Part shown: positions 52,392 to 63,850 of the stretch, piece by piece
Layout of the letters: the number at the start of each line of letters is the position of its first letter
How positions within the stretch are numbered: the stretch's first letter is position 1
Source of the DNA: Numida meleagris
Taxonomy: Eukaryota; Chordata; Aves; Galliformes; Numididae
Assembly (NCBI RefSeq): GCF_002078875.1
Contig: NC_034414.1
Span: forward strand, 33,763,640 to 33,827,639
DNA: 64,000 nucleotides
Direction: 5' to 3'
The notes under the pieces: model-generated
Told to the model about the DNA's origin: nothing
Seen by the model: the letters and a program-made list of their open reading frames with translations, nothing else
Databases searched by the model: none
Translations under genes and position numbers: made by a program

Positions 52392-52574
52392 CTACTTGTC
52401 TTTTTTCTTTTTCTTTCGTCTTTTTTGAGGGACAGAGGCACCGTACATGCTTTCAGGAAAAAAGGCTACTAAATAACCAACAAATCCTAGCACTAATGAA
52501 ATCACACAATGCCAGGATTTCCTATTTTTTCTTAAGAAGTGCTTCCTTATTCTGGATTTAAGAATTATAGCCAC
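52392..52574 (-). CDS. Candidate 3'-terminal exon: membrane helix and poly-Lys end
   Basis: On the minus strand a good acceptor (CCATTTCTATATTATTGCAG) opens a 60-codon frame in phase 0 that ends with TAG at 52392-52394. The predicted end of the protein has a basic stretch (RIRKHFLRKNRKS), a hydrophobic segment (VISLVLGFVGYLVAFF) and a charged tail (PQKRRKKKKKDK). A single C-terminal helix plus a lysine-rich end would suit an ER or other endomembrane protein. The preceding candidate exon at 61906-61982 ends in phase 0, so the two could join, but this is not proven. I do not recognise the protein. The lysine tail partly reflects an A-rich tract and could be fortuitous. Confidence 0.35.
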   Translation of the reverse strand: MAIILKSRIRKHFLRKNRKSWHCVISLVLGFVGYLVAFFPESMYGASVPQKRRKKKKKDK

Positions 52575-52584
52575 CTGCAATAAT

Positions 52585-52632
52585 ATAGAAATGGACTTAA
52601 TGACCTCAAAGCATGATTCTGTATGATGTCCC
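52585..52632 (+). mobile_element. Possible CR1 tail scrap
   Basis: GGACTTAATGACCTCAAAG followed by CATGATTCTGTATGAT resembles a CR1 3' end with the middle deleted. Short and degraded, hence the low confidence. Confidence 0.35.
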
Positions 52633-53167
52633 ACTAAAGGTTCTGTCAAAAGGGACAGTAGTTCCTTACGTTAACTAAATTCCATTTATCATAATAAGAA
52701 ATCACCTCGTTACTATCCTATAGAAGGTATGCCTGCCCATCAGCTTGGTTGTATAATCACATACAAATTAACACCAAGCTCTTAGGTCTGTATCCTATTC
52801 TATTTCAGACATCTCTTCAGTAAGCAAATACACTTTAGAGCTTTTCCCTCACATTTATCCCATTGAGGAGCTTGACAGCATCACCTCAGTATTGGGGCAC
52901 ATGGCAAACACAAAAAAAAAACTATCATCATGAGATTTCATGGTTTTGCCTGGAAGGGCAGCAAAGTACTGACACCTCCTAGTTCAAGAGGTCCTTTCCA
53001 CACCAACATTCTAATTACTTAATGGGAGTACCTTCCTAGAAGCTCTTTCAGTTCCCTCCTACACTATATTCCTTTTGAATGCAAAACACAAAAGCACCTC
53101 AAGAATAACCTATGTAAAGGAACAGGGACAAGGCCTAACCAACACACACAAATGTAAATTCGGATAA
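52633..53167. other. Non-coding sequence, no feature seen
   Basis: Somewhat less AT-rich than the surroundings, but I recognise no gene or repeat. Confidence 0.5.
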
Positions 53168-53172
53168 TTTCC

Positions 53173-53703
53173 TGTCAACGGTTTACGGGCGTTTGGCCGG
53201 GTTCCGTGACGAAGGGGACGGGGGATCCACGGGCCCACACCCCGGGAAAAGGGAAAAGGGGAAAAGGGTAAGGAGATGGCCCTAAGAGCAAAGAACAGCG
53301 GCAACAATCTGAGGAGAAACAAACTAATTTACTAAATAAAATATTGGAATGCAAACCAACACACTATAATACAATATAATTACAATTTAAGCTGATAAAT
53401 CCAATACAGAGAGAGAGAGAATGTCCCAAAATAAAGGTAGGCCTTACTCTACTACCAACGATAAGATGGCTGGAGAGCGAGGTGCTGCCAAGACGAGAGA
53501 CAGCAGAAAAAGGGACGAGGTCTCGTGATCTGCAAGTTTTTATACTGCAAGCTTTTATCTTTTCCCTCCGGCTGGAAAATGGTAAGAGAGGAGAAAAGTC
53601 CCCTGGGGACTGTAGTAGTCCTTCTCTTCTGAGAACTAGGTACATCCACTACATGATGTTATGATGTGGAATACCAATAACCGAAAATCACAAAACCATG
53701 ACA
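53173..53703 (-). mobile_element. Solo LTR, ERVL-like family, copy 2
   Basis: A 531-bp second copy of the family at 21885-22389, same orientation, with the same TGTCA...TGACA ends and a perfect 5-bp target duplication TTTCC (53168-53172 and 53704-53708). It differs from copy 1 by point changes, a small (AG)n expansion near 53408-53420, a short repeated segment near 53370-53385, and a 15-bp tandem duplication covering the TATA-like box. The CpG-rich end near 53180-53245 is largely kept. There is no internal viral sequence, so it arose by recombination between two LTRs or is the only remnant. Confidence 0.93.
53531..53560 (-). promoter_or_regulatory. Duplicated TATA-like segment in LTR copy 2
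   Basis: Two 15-base units (53531-53545 and 53546-53560), both starting TGCAAG on the plus strand, contain TTTTTATA and CTTTTAT, which read TATAAAAA and ATAAAAG on the transcribed minus strand. Copy 1 of the LTR has only one unit at the same place (22234-22248). Confidence 0.7.
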
Positions 53704-53708
53704 TTTCC

Positions 53709-55718
53709 ATAACCCTTAACAGTGGCTGCCAGTGCACCAAGGCAAAACTGAATCAAGTTTCGCTTCCCACCCCCCACCCACAATCAGGAAGGTAAAGGCT
53801 TTACACAACACTTAAGTGTTAATAATCCCAGTAGCTGGTGAGTGGGACATTAGACAAGGCCTTGATGCTATACTCCATTCAGCAATAGGTAGAAGTCATT
53901 ATTATCAACACTGCTTTGTTGACCAACCTAAAACATAGCACCATAAAAGTTGGTATGAAGAAAAGTAATTCCACCCTAGCTAAACCTTGTAAATCTTATA
54001 GTAGTAACTTCCTTCAGCAAATTTGCATCTGAAAGTCTTACTTTTCTCCCTTGAGTTTTGTCATGTATGATGGGTAATTCTTATCTAACTAGTGTGAAAA
54101 AGGCAGGTTTTTAACAACTGCTCACAATTCTCAAATGCTTAGAGATAAAGATCTAAGTCCTAGAAAAAAAAAGTGAAGGAAGTTCTGCCTATGGAAAAAC
54201 AGGCCTTCTTTCCCCAATACAGACTTTTTACAGTAAGCTTTCTGACTGTCCCTCAACATTACCTATGCCATTATTTTAAGAAGTGTTGTAATTCCAAATT
54301 AAATAGAAAATTATAAAATATTATATTATGGGGAACATACACTAGTTAAAGATGCCACTAAAAATACAGAAACTTACAGCTATTTTTTGAGCTATTAACA
54401 ATAGGTTTTTGTAAAGAAAAAGGTCTGCCATCATTATCTACAGGTCCACAAAAAGGAATCAGGGGAACAGAATTAACAGCTTTCAGTTGTAAAATTACTA
54501 ATGCCAGTAATACAGAACATTAAACATGCCATTTGAGATATATGCCAATTTAAACTACCACATATGGCATATCTATCCAATTATCACAGTTTGTGTTTTC
54601 ATATGCAGAGCTGTTCTGGTTTTTAAACAATGTGTCAAAATGCACTGTTTTATCTGAAAACAGAAAAACACCATATTTTACAATAACACCCAGTTAATAT
54701 TGTATTTTTAATGTGCAGCATACTACAAGTTAAAAAGCATCACAAGTCTCTGTAATGTTTCAGTACTGCTTTTAGCTTTTTTTAATGAATAAAAAGGGAA
54801 TTCTAATAAAAACAGTAAGTTTCTCAAAGTTGCATCTTCCATTTTTATTTTTCAAATCTTAAATTCAGTTATTGGCATACTAAGTCTTAACTGACAACAG
54901 AGAAATAAAACGATCAAGTTAGTCATTCTCCCAGTTTTGCATATGATTAAGAAAATATTGTGAAGTAGCACGTGTGCAAACATCAGTTGCAGTGAAGACA
55001 GACTTTGCTTGTGTTCATTCTTCATGTGCAATTTGACCTCACTAAAAAAATTGTTATTGCAGAAACATACAGTCTAATTGCAGTTCAGTACAAATCATGC
55101 CCTAAATATTTTATTTCAGACTCTCCAGCTGGTGCTTGGTGTCACTTCAGCTGTTCAGAGGGATTTATTTTTTTTTCCTATTTCTTCATGTAAATAAGCA
55201 AAGAACTCACACAATTACCATGAAACATTACATATTCCTATTTTTTTTTCCTTTGGCAAATCATAAGAAGTATCATGTATTTTTATAGTGTAATATCAGA
55301 ACATGCATGGAAAAAAATTATAGTAGCCAAATAATTATGCATCAACAAGTCCAAGTTGCTTTGGTTTTTTTATTCAGAAGTATGAAGTAAGTAAATATGC
55401 AGCACAAAGTCATCAACTCTATTTTCACTGTGTCCTTTAGTTCTTATTTTGATAAATTAGTTTGTCTGAAATCAGACAATACCTATAAATACTCACATAT
55501 ATGGTGTCTCATTCTAAAAGCACAGATGAGATAATAAACAAGAAAATACAAGAATTTAAGAACCGCCCCCTGCTTTTTTTTTTATCTTTTGTTTTTAAAG
55601 GAACATTCCATTCTTGAATCTACAATTACTTTGGTAAAAGTACCAAAGGTTTCCATTTAACTTAAAATTAAACAAGCCCCCAAATTATTACAAAATTATT
55701 ATATTAATTTATCATTAA
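53709..55718. other. AT-rich non-coding sequence
   Basis: No gene or named repeat seen apart from short T and A runs. Confidence 0.6.
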
Positions 55719-55765
55719 AATCATAGAATGGCTTGGGCTGGAAGAGACCTCAAGGATCATTAACA
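55719..55765 (-). mobile_element. CR1 3' tail scrap, minus strand
   Basis: AATCATAGAATGGCTTGGGC and TGGAAGAGACCTCAAGGATC are the reverse complement of the CR1 3' terminus (TCCTTGAGGTCTCTTCCA type). Only the last ~45 bases are present. Confidence 0.85.
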
Positions 55766-56592
55766 CCACCAACAAAATAAATGTACTTTATATGCACTTA
55801 CAATTGCTGAAATAATTTGAAAGGCATTAGATTTTGGACAACAAACCTGAAACACTCTTACTTCATTTTCTATTAATAAATTATGGTCAGATTCTCAAGA
55901 GAATTAAGTCTTGTTTATATGATCAAGTTATCCAGATTAAGGCAAAAAAAGCCAAAGTATTTCAACTTTTTTCATTACTGAAAAGTCGAAACAAGCCTCT
56001 TAAAAAATGAGTCAAAGCATTTTAATTAATCAAAGGAAAAAGGAGGGTAACTGACCTTCAGGTTAATTATTTCAAGTCCAAATTCCAATATTTCCTGATA
56101 ATTTATTTTCAGTTTACCGGTTCCTTTTAACACTTCATATAAGAATTTTAATAGAGTCCTTCCCACAAACTGTTTTGATATTTTTGTTAATTTTGTCAGC
56201 TCCGTTCTTCATGAATTTTCATTTCCTCCTTTCAAAGCTAACAATAAGATAAGTATGCCGGAAGAAAATAAATGTAATATTTCTAATACAAGAAATTACT
56301 TGCAAATGGAAACAGATCCTAGAAGATGTTTAGTTTGAAGAGAATTTGTAAGTCAATCTGGATTTGATCTAAAGCTTCTCTTCTAAAATAAGTCCACCAT
56401 CAGCAAGAGTAGTACACATTAACATAAAGTCAGTATTTTCCTACACAATCACTGAAATTACTGAATAGATTTACAAACATATTGGAAAGCAAGCATTATA
56501 TAAAAACATAACTATTCTTTTAAGATGAAAATATCCAACTACCCACATTAAGTGAAGCCAAAGAATAAGAGTATTACAAGAACGTTTTTAAT
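55766..56592. other. AT-rich non-coding sequence
   Basis: No feature recognised. Confidence 0.6.
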
Positions 56593-56598
56593 GATAGT

Positions 56599-56827
56599 TG
56601 TTGCCATGTGCAGGCAACCCTCTGTATTCACCCTTGCATGCTGAGACCTAAACCCTGGTCCGGGCCAATCATTGCGTATAGGCACCAATATGGTGAACAG
56701 CAAAATGGCGTTTATTGTAACTTTACAGCATCTTATATAGCCTCGTTAACTTTATCTATGTCCACTAACAGAGCAGGGGAGGTCCTGCCATGTCACATCC
56801 CGAATGCCTTGCTTTTCACCTACTACA
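56599..56827 (-). mobile_element. Alpharetrovirus-like solo LTR
   Basis: A 229-bp LTR on the minus strand, starting TGTAGT and ending GGCAACA, flanked by a perfect 6-bp target duplication GATAGT (56593-56598 and 56828-56833). The 6-bp duplication matches the avian leukosis/sarcoma virus group. Inside are a TATATAAG box (56732-56739) and ACAATAAACGCCATTTT with its AATAAA signal (56711-56716), which closely resembles the R-region start of avian alpharetroviral LTRs, followed by a TTCACCATATTGGTG block of the same type. No gag, pol or env sequence is present. The exact subfamily (ALV-, EAV- or ART-CH-like) cannot be fixed by eye. Confidence 0.92.
56711..56739 (-). promoter_or_regulatory. LTR TATA box and poly(A) signal
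   Basis: On the minus strand TATATAAG (56732-56739) is followed 15 bases later by AATAAA (56711-56716), the compact U3/R layout of alpharetroviral LTRs. Confidence 0.8.
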
Positions 56828-56833
56828 GATAGT

Positions 56834-59800
56834 ATATTTTTATTATTTGTCCTGCTTCTGGCATTAAAAGGTTGCATTTATACAGTAAAAATTAAAAGGA
56901 ATTTTTAAAACATGCAACTTTTCCTTTAGTTAATTGTCTCCTTGCAAGAAAAGGTATACAACTCTTATCCCAATAGAGCATAACCATGTATATTGTCAAG
57001 TTCATACTGATAACATATCATATGCTTGTTTTTCGTAATTGTTCTTGAAAATATACTAAGGTAGCCTATATATATGTAGCAAGACTCAATTTATTTTTGT
57101 ATTCATCATTTACTTGACTTCACTGAAACTGAATGTAGGAAGAAAGATCTCTCTAAACAGATTCAAATAGCTCTATTCGGCTGAGAGAAGTTCAGCTGAA
57201 ATCACTTACAAGGCTACAAAATGGTGAGACCATTTCTCCTCAGAGAAAAAAGGAGCAGTAAAGTTAACTTTCATAGACAAGCATCAGAAAAAAAAAATAA
57301 TCCTTTGCGAAAAAAGGGGAAAGACTTAGAAATAAAGAAGTCTTCCACAAAACAATCTAAATTGCTTCGATTTTTTTTCTAAAGAACCGTTTATTTTATT
57401 ATTGCTATTTTTAACATACACTACTATCATCTATCCCTATGTGAAAATACACCAAAATGGGGCAGTATAGACTGGAGACTCTGCCTTGTATAAATGCAGC
57501 ACTTAACTGAATTTGATGTTTTTATAGAGAAACTGCCTTTGTGCCTCCGCTTACTTTCCTGGAAACCAGTGAAAATCCCAAGAAATTCTCAGTTTCCCCA
57601 CTTACACTTGATAGTCCAAAAAGAAATTATATTTTTTGCTTAAAATAATATAATATCAGCAGTAGAAAGATGTGAGAATTTTATCTCATTCATCTGCATA
57701 AAAAGGTTGGACAACTTTAACAAATGCAAAACTTAGGAGGGATACTTGAACTTAGGAAACAGAGTGGAAAAAAATTCTTCAGATTTTGACTCCTTCCAAA
57801 ATGTCTTCACCCTACCTAAAAATATCAGCTTTTACTTACCACACAATCTGAGTTCATTGAATTGAGAGTGGTGGATGAATTTTACTGGCATAATTTCCAC
57901 ACAGAACATCAAGTATAAAAGTAGAGGTTAATAAAGAAAAGTCACGTTAAACTGTTTAGGAAACAAACTAGAAATATTCCAGTGCTTAGGACATGCTAAA
58001 TTACAACACTGAGATTCACAATTTTAAGGTTTGTAAAGGGAAAACTTTAAGTTCTAAAGAGTAACTTGTAGATTAAAAATTAAAATTAAATACTTGATGA
58101 GACTGCATCACTGATTGTCCCCTAAATGCAGCAGCATACACACAGCGTTTTTTGATTAAATATACACCTAAGGATCTTCAGTTTTTATGAAATCAGCTGT
58201 CCTGCAAGATTACTCAATTTGCCCCATGGAAGGGGCTTGGAGGTGGCATCCCACACCTTGAAGTTGATGACACCAGTACGTTATATCTATCCAGAAGAAA
58301 CATCTACAAGATCCAATATGAAAACCATCTTTTGCTTATTAGCAAGAGAAAAAGAAATTTGGAATGCAATAAACCCATTTGAATGCAGCATTTAAATGCT
58401 GTGGGGAAAGCTGTTACACTCTGAAAGAATTAACACAATAGAATCTACCTGAAGTGAGTGAAAATTCAAAAATGATGCAACAGAGAGAAAAGTTTACTTA
58501 AATGTCCTAAACTATCTTCGCCTTTCCCTCTATGTACAGACTTACCTATGAGGATTCAGGAATATCTACTGACCTGGATTCACTTTACTTCATGTAGATG
58601 AGACCACATCACATGAAATACACCATCATTCTCTTGGTTTGCTAATAAACTGCTTTACAATTCAGTAATTAACAGCAGCATTTTTTCTCTATAAGTTAGC
58701 ATTAGAATATTAAACACTTTCTAAACCTACTGATATAGCTCATACTACAAATACGAAATTTCCTTTCGTTCCTGAAATACTTCTGAGCACACAGGTGTGG
58801 ACTTCATATCGGATAGTCATCTTCAGCTTCTCTCTCCCTCTCAAGTAAGCATACACTACATAATGAAAACCTCATCACACAAAAGCAGTGCTACTAGTAT
58901 GTACTAAAAGACTCCCCTCCATTTCCACACTGTTGTTTTTTGTTTTTGTTTTTGTTTTTTAAGTTTTGTCGTCACTAAATCTTTGATGGAGAAAAAAATA
59001 CACATTAAGACACTGTTGTGCTTACAACTACAGAGAGCATTACAATCAAATCACCAATCCTGATTTCCTATGCAACATTTCTCAGAAGAAACCCCTGCAT
59101 TATCACAGGTGTCCATTTCACTAAATACATATATTTAGGAAAAGGTCTTTAAACTTTAATCATGGGTCAAATACCATAGCGCTTAATAAATTATTGTTAT
59201 TATTTCTGAACGTTTGTATTGGAGAAACAAGGTACCCAAATCAGAGCTGGTCATTCCAGTAAAAGCACCAGCTACTTAAATAAAGACAAAATCACCGATA
59301 TTCAGACAGCTAATATGAAGCTGCCAGAATCTACAAGCAGACACTTCTTTACAAAATAAAATCAATAAAAAAATTTTTGCACAAGATGAAATTCAACAAG
59401 TTCCCAGTCTAGTCAATACTGAAAGCACAGTAGCCGTTTGTGTACCACATTAGCAAGCTAATCCCTCAAAAGAAAGACAAAAACAACTGCAGATTTATTT
59501 TTCTAATGTTCAGCATATGCATGTTTTGGTGAAGGAAAAAAAATAAAAAGTTACTGATTTTATAATTCTATATAACTACATTCTGTGCCCTCAAAATTGG
59601 GTGCCCTCTGTCCATGTTTTATGCTACCAAAATGTAAAGGAAAAGACCAGCACTACTTCTGAACATCAAAACCAAAACATTTTTAAGTACCATCAAAATG
59701 AGCCACCGTAAAAAATTATACAGAAACAAGAAAATTATTAGTTACTGATCAAAAAGTACCACTTTACCCAAACAAAAAATTCAGATTACCTAGGTTTAAA

Positions 59801-61905
59801 ATATACTGCTTAATTCAGACACTGGTCTTGCAACCACCATCTACCCTATGTGTCTTTGAGACTAAATGTTTATAAAACACTTGCATAAACTGAGCTTTTT
59901 GTATGTAAACAGTATGGGAAACATAAGCGAGGACAAATACAGCTTCCCATTTCATTGATTTTCTCATCAATAACATGCCAATAATAAAGCTGTAAGAGTA
60001 GTAATTATATGCAGATTTCTACATGTAAAAATATTGATTTTAACAAACTAAAATACTGATTTTAACAACTTGATTTAAAACCTGGTTACTTGAGGAACCG
60101 TTTGTTTCCTTCTTCCAAATACTAGTTATTCAAAAAAAGAATATGTGATGTACTCGTGTAAAACAAAGAGATGCGATCCATGCAAGATAACTGTTTTTTT
60201 CCTTGAGGCTTTCCTTTCAATTCTTAAGTTGTACATTTATCATAAAAAAACTCTCCTTTTTCTGATTATTTAGGATCAATTCATCATAAAACACTTTTTA
60301 TTTTAATGCATTGTGCTGCCACTTATTAGAACAGCTAGTCATGTATACAGATCCATATAGAACTAGAACACAGCTTACTGAGTTAAGAGAGTATGTACTT
60401 TATTATTGTTAATAGAAGTGCAAATACTAGATGAGCACTTGGTCTTATTACCAACCTAAATTAAAACTTGTATTCCTGAAAAATAATCCTTGTGAAGTTA
60501 ACACTTCCTTTTTTTATTGAGCATTTCACTATGCTAGAAGTTATATGCTTAAGGAAGAGTAATCTCAAGAAAAACTAGCAGATTTTACAGTATGCTACAC
60601 CTCACAGTAAAAGATTCAGAAGTTAGGAAGTTACATAATTAAAAGGAGCTCTGGGAATAATTCAATTTTTACTTTAGATTGACAGAATTGCCAAGTGTCC
60701 ATCTAATACTGTAAGTAGAAGACATACATTGAAATGTGCACACACACGCAGGACAGAAAACATACAGGTTCTATACCTAATACTTCTCATTGCAATAAAT
60801 CATATGTATAAAATTCTAAGGAACACAGTAGCAGCATTTAGTTGCAGACCTTTGAAAATCTACAGGATGCCAGATAAGCCTCCTTTGTTCCACAGAAATT
60901 CTCTTCCCAGCAAGGTCAATAAACAGCTAAGAAGCCATCCATTTCCTTTTTTGCCATCCTCAGGAAAACTGTTGGTAAACTACCAGATTACAAATAAACA
61001 TTCTGTAAGTCCAGCTTAATACTGCTGCCAAGACAGTATCCACTGGAGCACCCAAACTGCTGCCTCTACTATACACTACCCAATCTACATGCAGGAAGTA
61101 CCACACTACAGATGGAGACAAAACATAAATCTCATTTAGATCAAGCTTCAACATTCTACGGCATGTGGCCCACATGGTCTTTCCTCCCCCTTCAACATCA
61201 CTTTGTTTCACTGTCCAACTCTTTAGGAACACAACGGGATCTAGTTTAACTCCATGTGCATACTTGATGCTCAGTGAAGCCAAATGAAGGGTTGTGTGCC
61301 ACTTCATACTCTGGTAGTGCATTATTTTATATAAATATTTCCAATAATTTCTTTTAAAGATACTTCATAATTGCATATCCAGTTAAATACTTGCGATTTA
61401 TCACATACAGTTTGAAAAATTAAGAGCTTAGAACACATTAGGAAATTACTAATAAAAAATAAATTTAAAAATTTAATTGATAAATTAAAAAGATAAATTG
61501 CTGCTGCCTCTGATTACCTGGTTCTCTACAGTGAAATTTTTACCCCATACTGCCAGTGAAGAATCTTTAGAAAGAACTAAAGTCACTACTTCAAAATAAA
61601 ATAAAATGCATGTACATACAAATCTTCTGAGAGCTTTGGAGGTGTGTTTTGGAGGTGCTCTTGATTCAAGCAAACAGGTGTCATTCTATGATGAGGAGAA
61701 AATAGTACAAATGTGTGAAGCTCCTTACATGGAAATTACAAGAGTTAAACGGCACTGAGCAAGGCACAAAAAGTGCTTTTAAAATAGAAACACATGAACA
61801 CGCACAGAACCTCAGTATCTAATTTAATTAATGACTGAGAATGCAAAGGCTCCAACTGGTGAAGCAGCCATGAATTTCACTGTAGTTCTGTGTAAGTAAT
61901 CTTAC
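56834..61905. other. AT-rich non-coding sequence, one long frame
   Basis: No firm gene. A (TTTTTG)n patch lies at 58930-58962. A 120-codon stop-free minus frame (60960-61322) overlaps a 96-codon plus frame (60729-61019). Neither has convincing splice sites or a recognised domain. Confidence 0.5.
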
Positions 61906-61982
61906 CTGAATGATTCTCAAAAAAATGTCAACACATCGATTGTATTTTTCATCTGATCCTGTCAATGCTGAGATGACAGGCC
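61906..61982 (-). CDS. Candidate internal exon, unidentified protein
   Basis: A 77-base segment on the minus strand. The acceptor is GATCTCTTACTGCATCCTGCAG and the donor is ATCATTCAG|GTAAGA, both close to consensus. Only one frame is open: two bases complete a codon, then 25 codons including PVISALTGSDEKYNRC and DIFLRIIQ, ending in phase 0. The residue mix is normal for a soluble helical protein and not a low-complexity artefact. The upstream candidate at 63562-63623 leaves one base (G), which completes a Gly codon here, so the phases match. The family is not recognised. Helical repeat (HEAT/ARM-like) content is only a guess. Confidence 0.45.
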
Positions 61983-63561
61983 CTGCAGGATGCAGTAAGA
62001 GATCAATGATGAAAGCAGGTGTTTAGTCTTTTCACAATCAAAACCTACAAGTCAAGGCAAATATGAAATTTTGTCTGGGATTCATGCTTCTGTGTATCTA
62101 ACATGCTAATTTTACATAATCACTTTTACCTACATAGATAGACAACTACCTCTCTTCTTCATTTGGAATTAACTAATGACCCCAAGGACATCCATATTAC
62201 CACAGTAAAACCATAAACCTGGTCCCCAATTCACTACTCCTCAGCTTATTTACATCAGCTACTTTATACAACAACTCATGTTCTCTATGGCCTTTCATGA
62301 AGGAGGCTTAATTTTGCCCATCAATTACAGAGAATACATAAACCCTACCTAAATTTACAGCAATTCACATGTCGAGACAAGCAACGCACAAAAATACTGC
62401 TCATACCTAGCTCAAGTGAAGGCAGACAAATTCAAACTCAAAAGTTACAAAGGCATCCTAGCATTGTTCAGCTTGAAGCTGACTTCCACAGACATGTTTC
62501 TGAACAGTGCCTTAATCTGAAGTTTCAGTCACACCAGGTAAGTGCCTCCAAATGAATTTTAATGCTTGGCTACAATCAACAAGAACAGTGTTTAATAGTA
62601 AGTCGACACCAATCAGATGCAACCATAATCAATTATTTATTATGATAAAATGTAAACAAGTAAGCATGTAGGGATTAGATGAATTTAGATAGTTGACTTA
62701 TTAATATGTATTTAAAATATTTAACATTTCTATTAAATATAAGGAAAATTCAAAACAAAAAAGCATCCCAATGATCATTTCTCTTTCAATTAAAATACAA
62801 GCAACATAGTTAATCCTTACAATGCTATGAATAATCCCAATTTGAGATGAAGATACCTCCTAAATCAAAAGAAGAAAGAGGTTGAAATAGAGTCTTACAA
62901 GTCTGGAGTATAACATTTAAAGACCGACAGTTAAAGCTCTGGTTTGATATTTTCCCTGGGGATGGAAAGACAGAATGGCTCTGAATACCAGGATGAATAT
63001 AAGGAACCTGATAGTTTCATAAAGTCATGCCATACTGTCAAAATAATAGTATCTCCACAGTAAATTGACAGACTCACACATGGACAACATTAATTTATAC
63101 TGACTGCCAAATACCAAATTCCAATTATACATTTCCACATTACTATAAATCCTCAAAAGAATCACAGGACTGAGCTGGCCAATACAAGCACCTAACATAT
63201 CTTAATGCAGACTGTACTACAGCACACAAGAAATACATACCAGACACAAATACAAAAGGCTTGTACAAAGTAAAAGAGAAGTAAAATTAAATGCTTAGTG
63301 GAAAATCATCCTTATTAATTGTCCTCCTGTTCCATTTGCTTAAACAATATAGCTATTTTCATTAACAGACAATTGTATCTTTTGTCAGAGTCAACACAAA
63401 TTTTTACTACGCCCATTATAATGGTGACATTTCAATACTATGTTTATCAGCTTCATTATTCCACAGATATTCGATACAGAAAAAACATATTACAGTTCTA
63501 ATTCAAAACATATTAAGAATTTAATGCTGGTGTCAGACAATTAGAAAACCTAAAGTCCTAC
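61983..63561. other. Likely intron between candidate exons
   Basis: AT-rich sequence without repeats I can name, apart from the weak plus-strand candidate at 62472-62537. It would be an intron of the minus-strand gene if the flanking exon calls hold. Confidence 0.4.
62472..62537 (+). CDS. Weak plus-strand candidate exon
   Basis: A 66-base segment with acceptor CATCCTAGCATTGTTCAG and consensus donor CACACCAG|GTAAGT. It is open in phase 0 for 22 codons (includes LEADFHRHVSEQCLNLKF). It lies on the opposite strand within what would be an intron of the minus-strand candidate gene, so both cannot be part of one gene. It may be a measure of how often exon-like segments arise by chance here. Confidence 0.2.
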
Positions 63562-63623
63562 CTAGAAACATGTCACCAGTAATACTCCAAAAAGCAGTGT
63601 TTCCATTTGTAGTACATATTGTG
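63562..63623 (-). CDS. Candidate internal exon, unidentified protein
   Basis: A 62-base segment on the minus strand ending TTTCTAG|GTAGGA. In one frame it encodes TTNGNTAFWSITGDMFL plus one leftover base, which fits in phase with the candidate exon at 61906-61982. The acceptor for this frame (GGTGTAAAG|C) is poor. A much better acceptor lies 15 bases upstream (CTTGGATGCTGCAG, giving 63562-63638), but then the useful frame meets a TAA and another frame ends at TGA. The upstream candidate at 63851 also ends in phase 0, which does not fit. Boundaries are therefore uncertain. Confidence 0.3.
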
Positions 63624-63735
63624 CTTTACACCATGACACTGCAGCATCCAAGGGTCAGATTAATTAAGCCCAAGAGCAGCTGCAGTGCAACGTGAGAAGC
63701 ACACTGCCAGAGCCTCAGCAGCCCAGCCCAATTAC

Positions 63736-63805
63736 CTGGAGCATTCCAGTACTGCCACTGACAACTACCATACTCCTCACCAGGTCGTTAACTCCCACAG
63801 GTTGG
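63736..63805 (-). CDS. Weak candidate exon
   Basis: A 70-base segment on the minus strand with a strong T-rich acceptor (T/G run, then AACCATTTATCAG) and donor CTCCAG|GTAATT. One frame is open and gives PVGVNDLVRSMVVVSGSTG, but it needs two bases from the previous exon, and the neighbouring candidate exon ends in phase 0. It could be an alternative or cryptic exon. Confidence 0.18.
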
Positions 63806-63817
63806 CTGATAAATGGT

Positions 63818-63843
63818 TAAAAAAACAAACAAACAAAAAAAAC
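63818..63843. repeat. (AAAC)n simple repeat
   Basis: AAACAAACAAAC-type run. On the minus strand it forms the T-rich tract upstream of the 63736-63805 candidate. Confidence 0.8.
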
Positions 63844-63850
63844 AACTAAC

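Noticed and set aside
21885..53703. The two ERVL-like LTRs as the two ends of one large provirus
   Set aside because: Each LTR has its own different 5-bp duplication, and the 31 kb between contains no retroviral genes.
57840..57884. 45-base minus-strand segment with donor TGTGTG|GTAAGT and an open frame
   Set aside because: The acceptor lacks a pyrimidine tract and the peptide is short. Phase does not match the 61906-61982 candidate.
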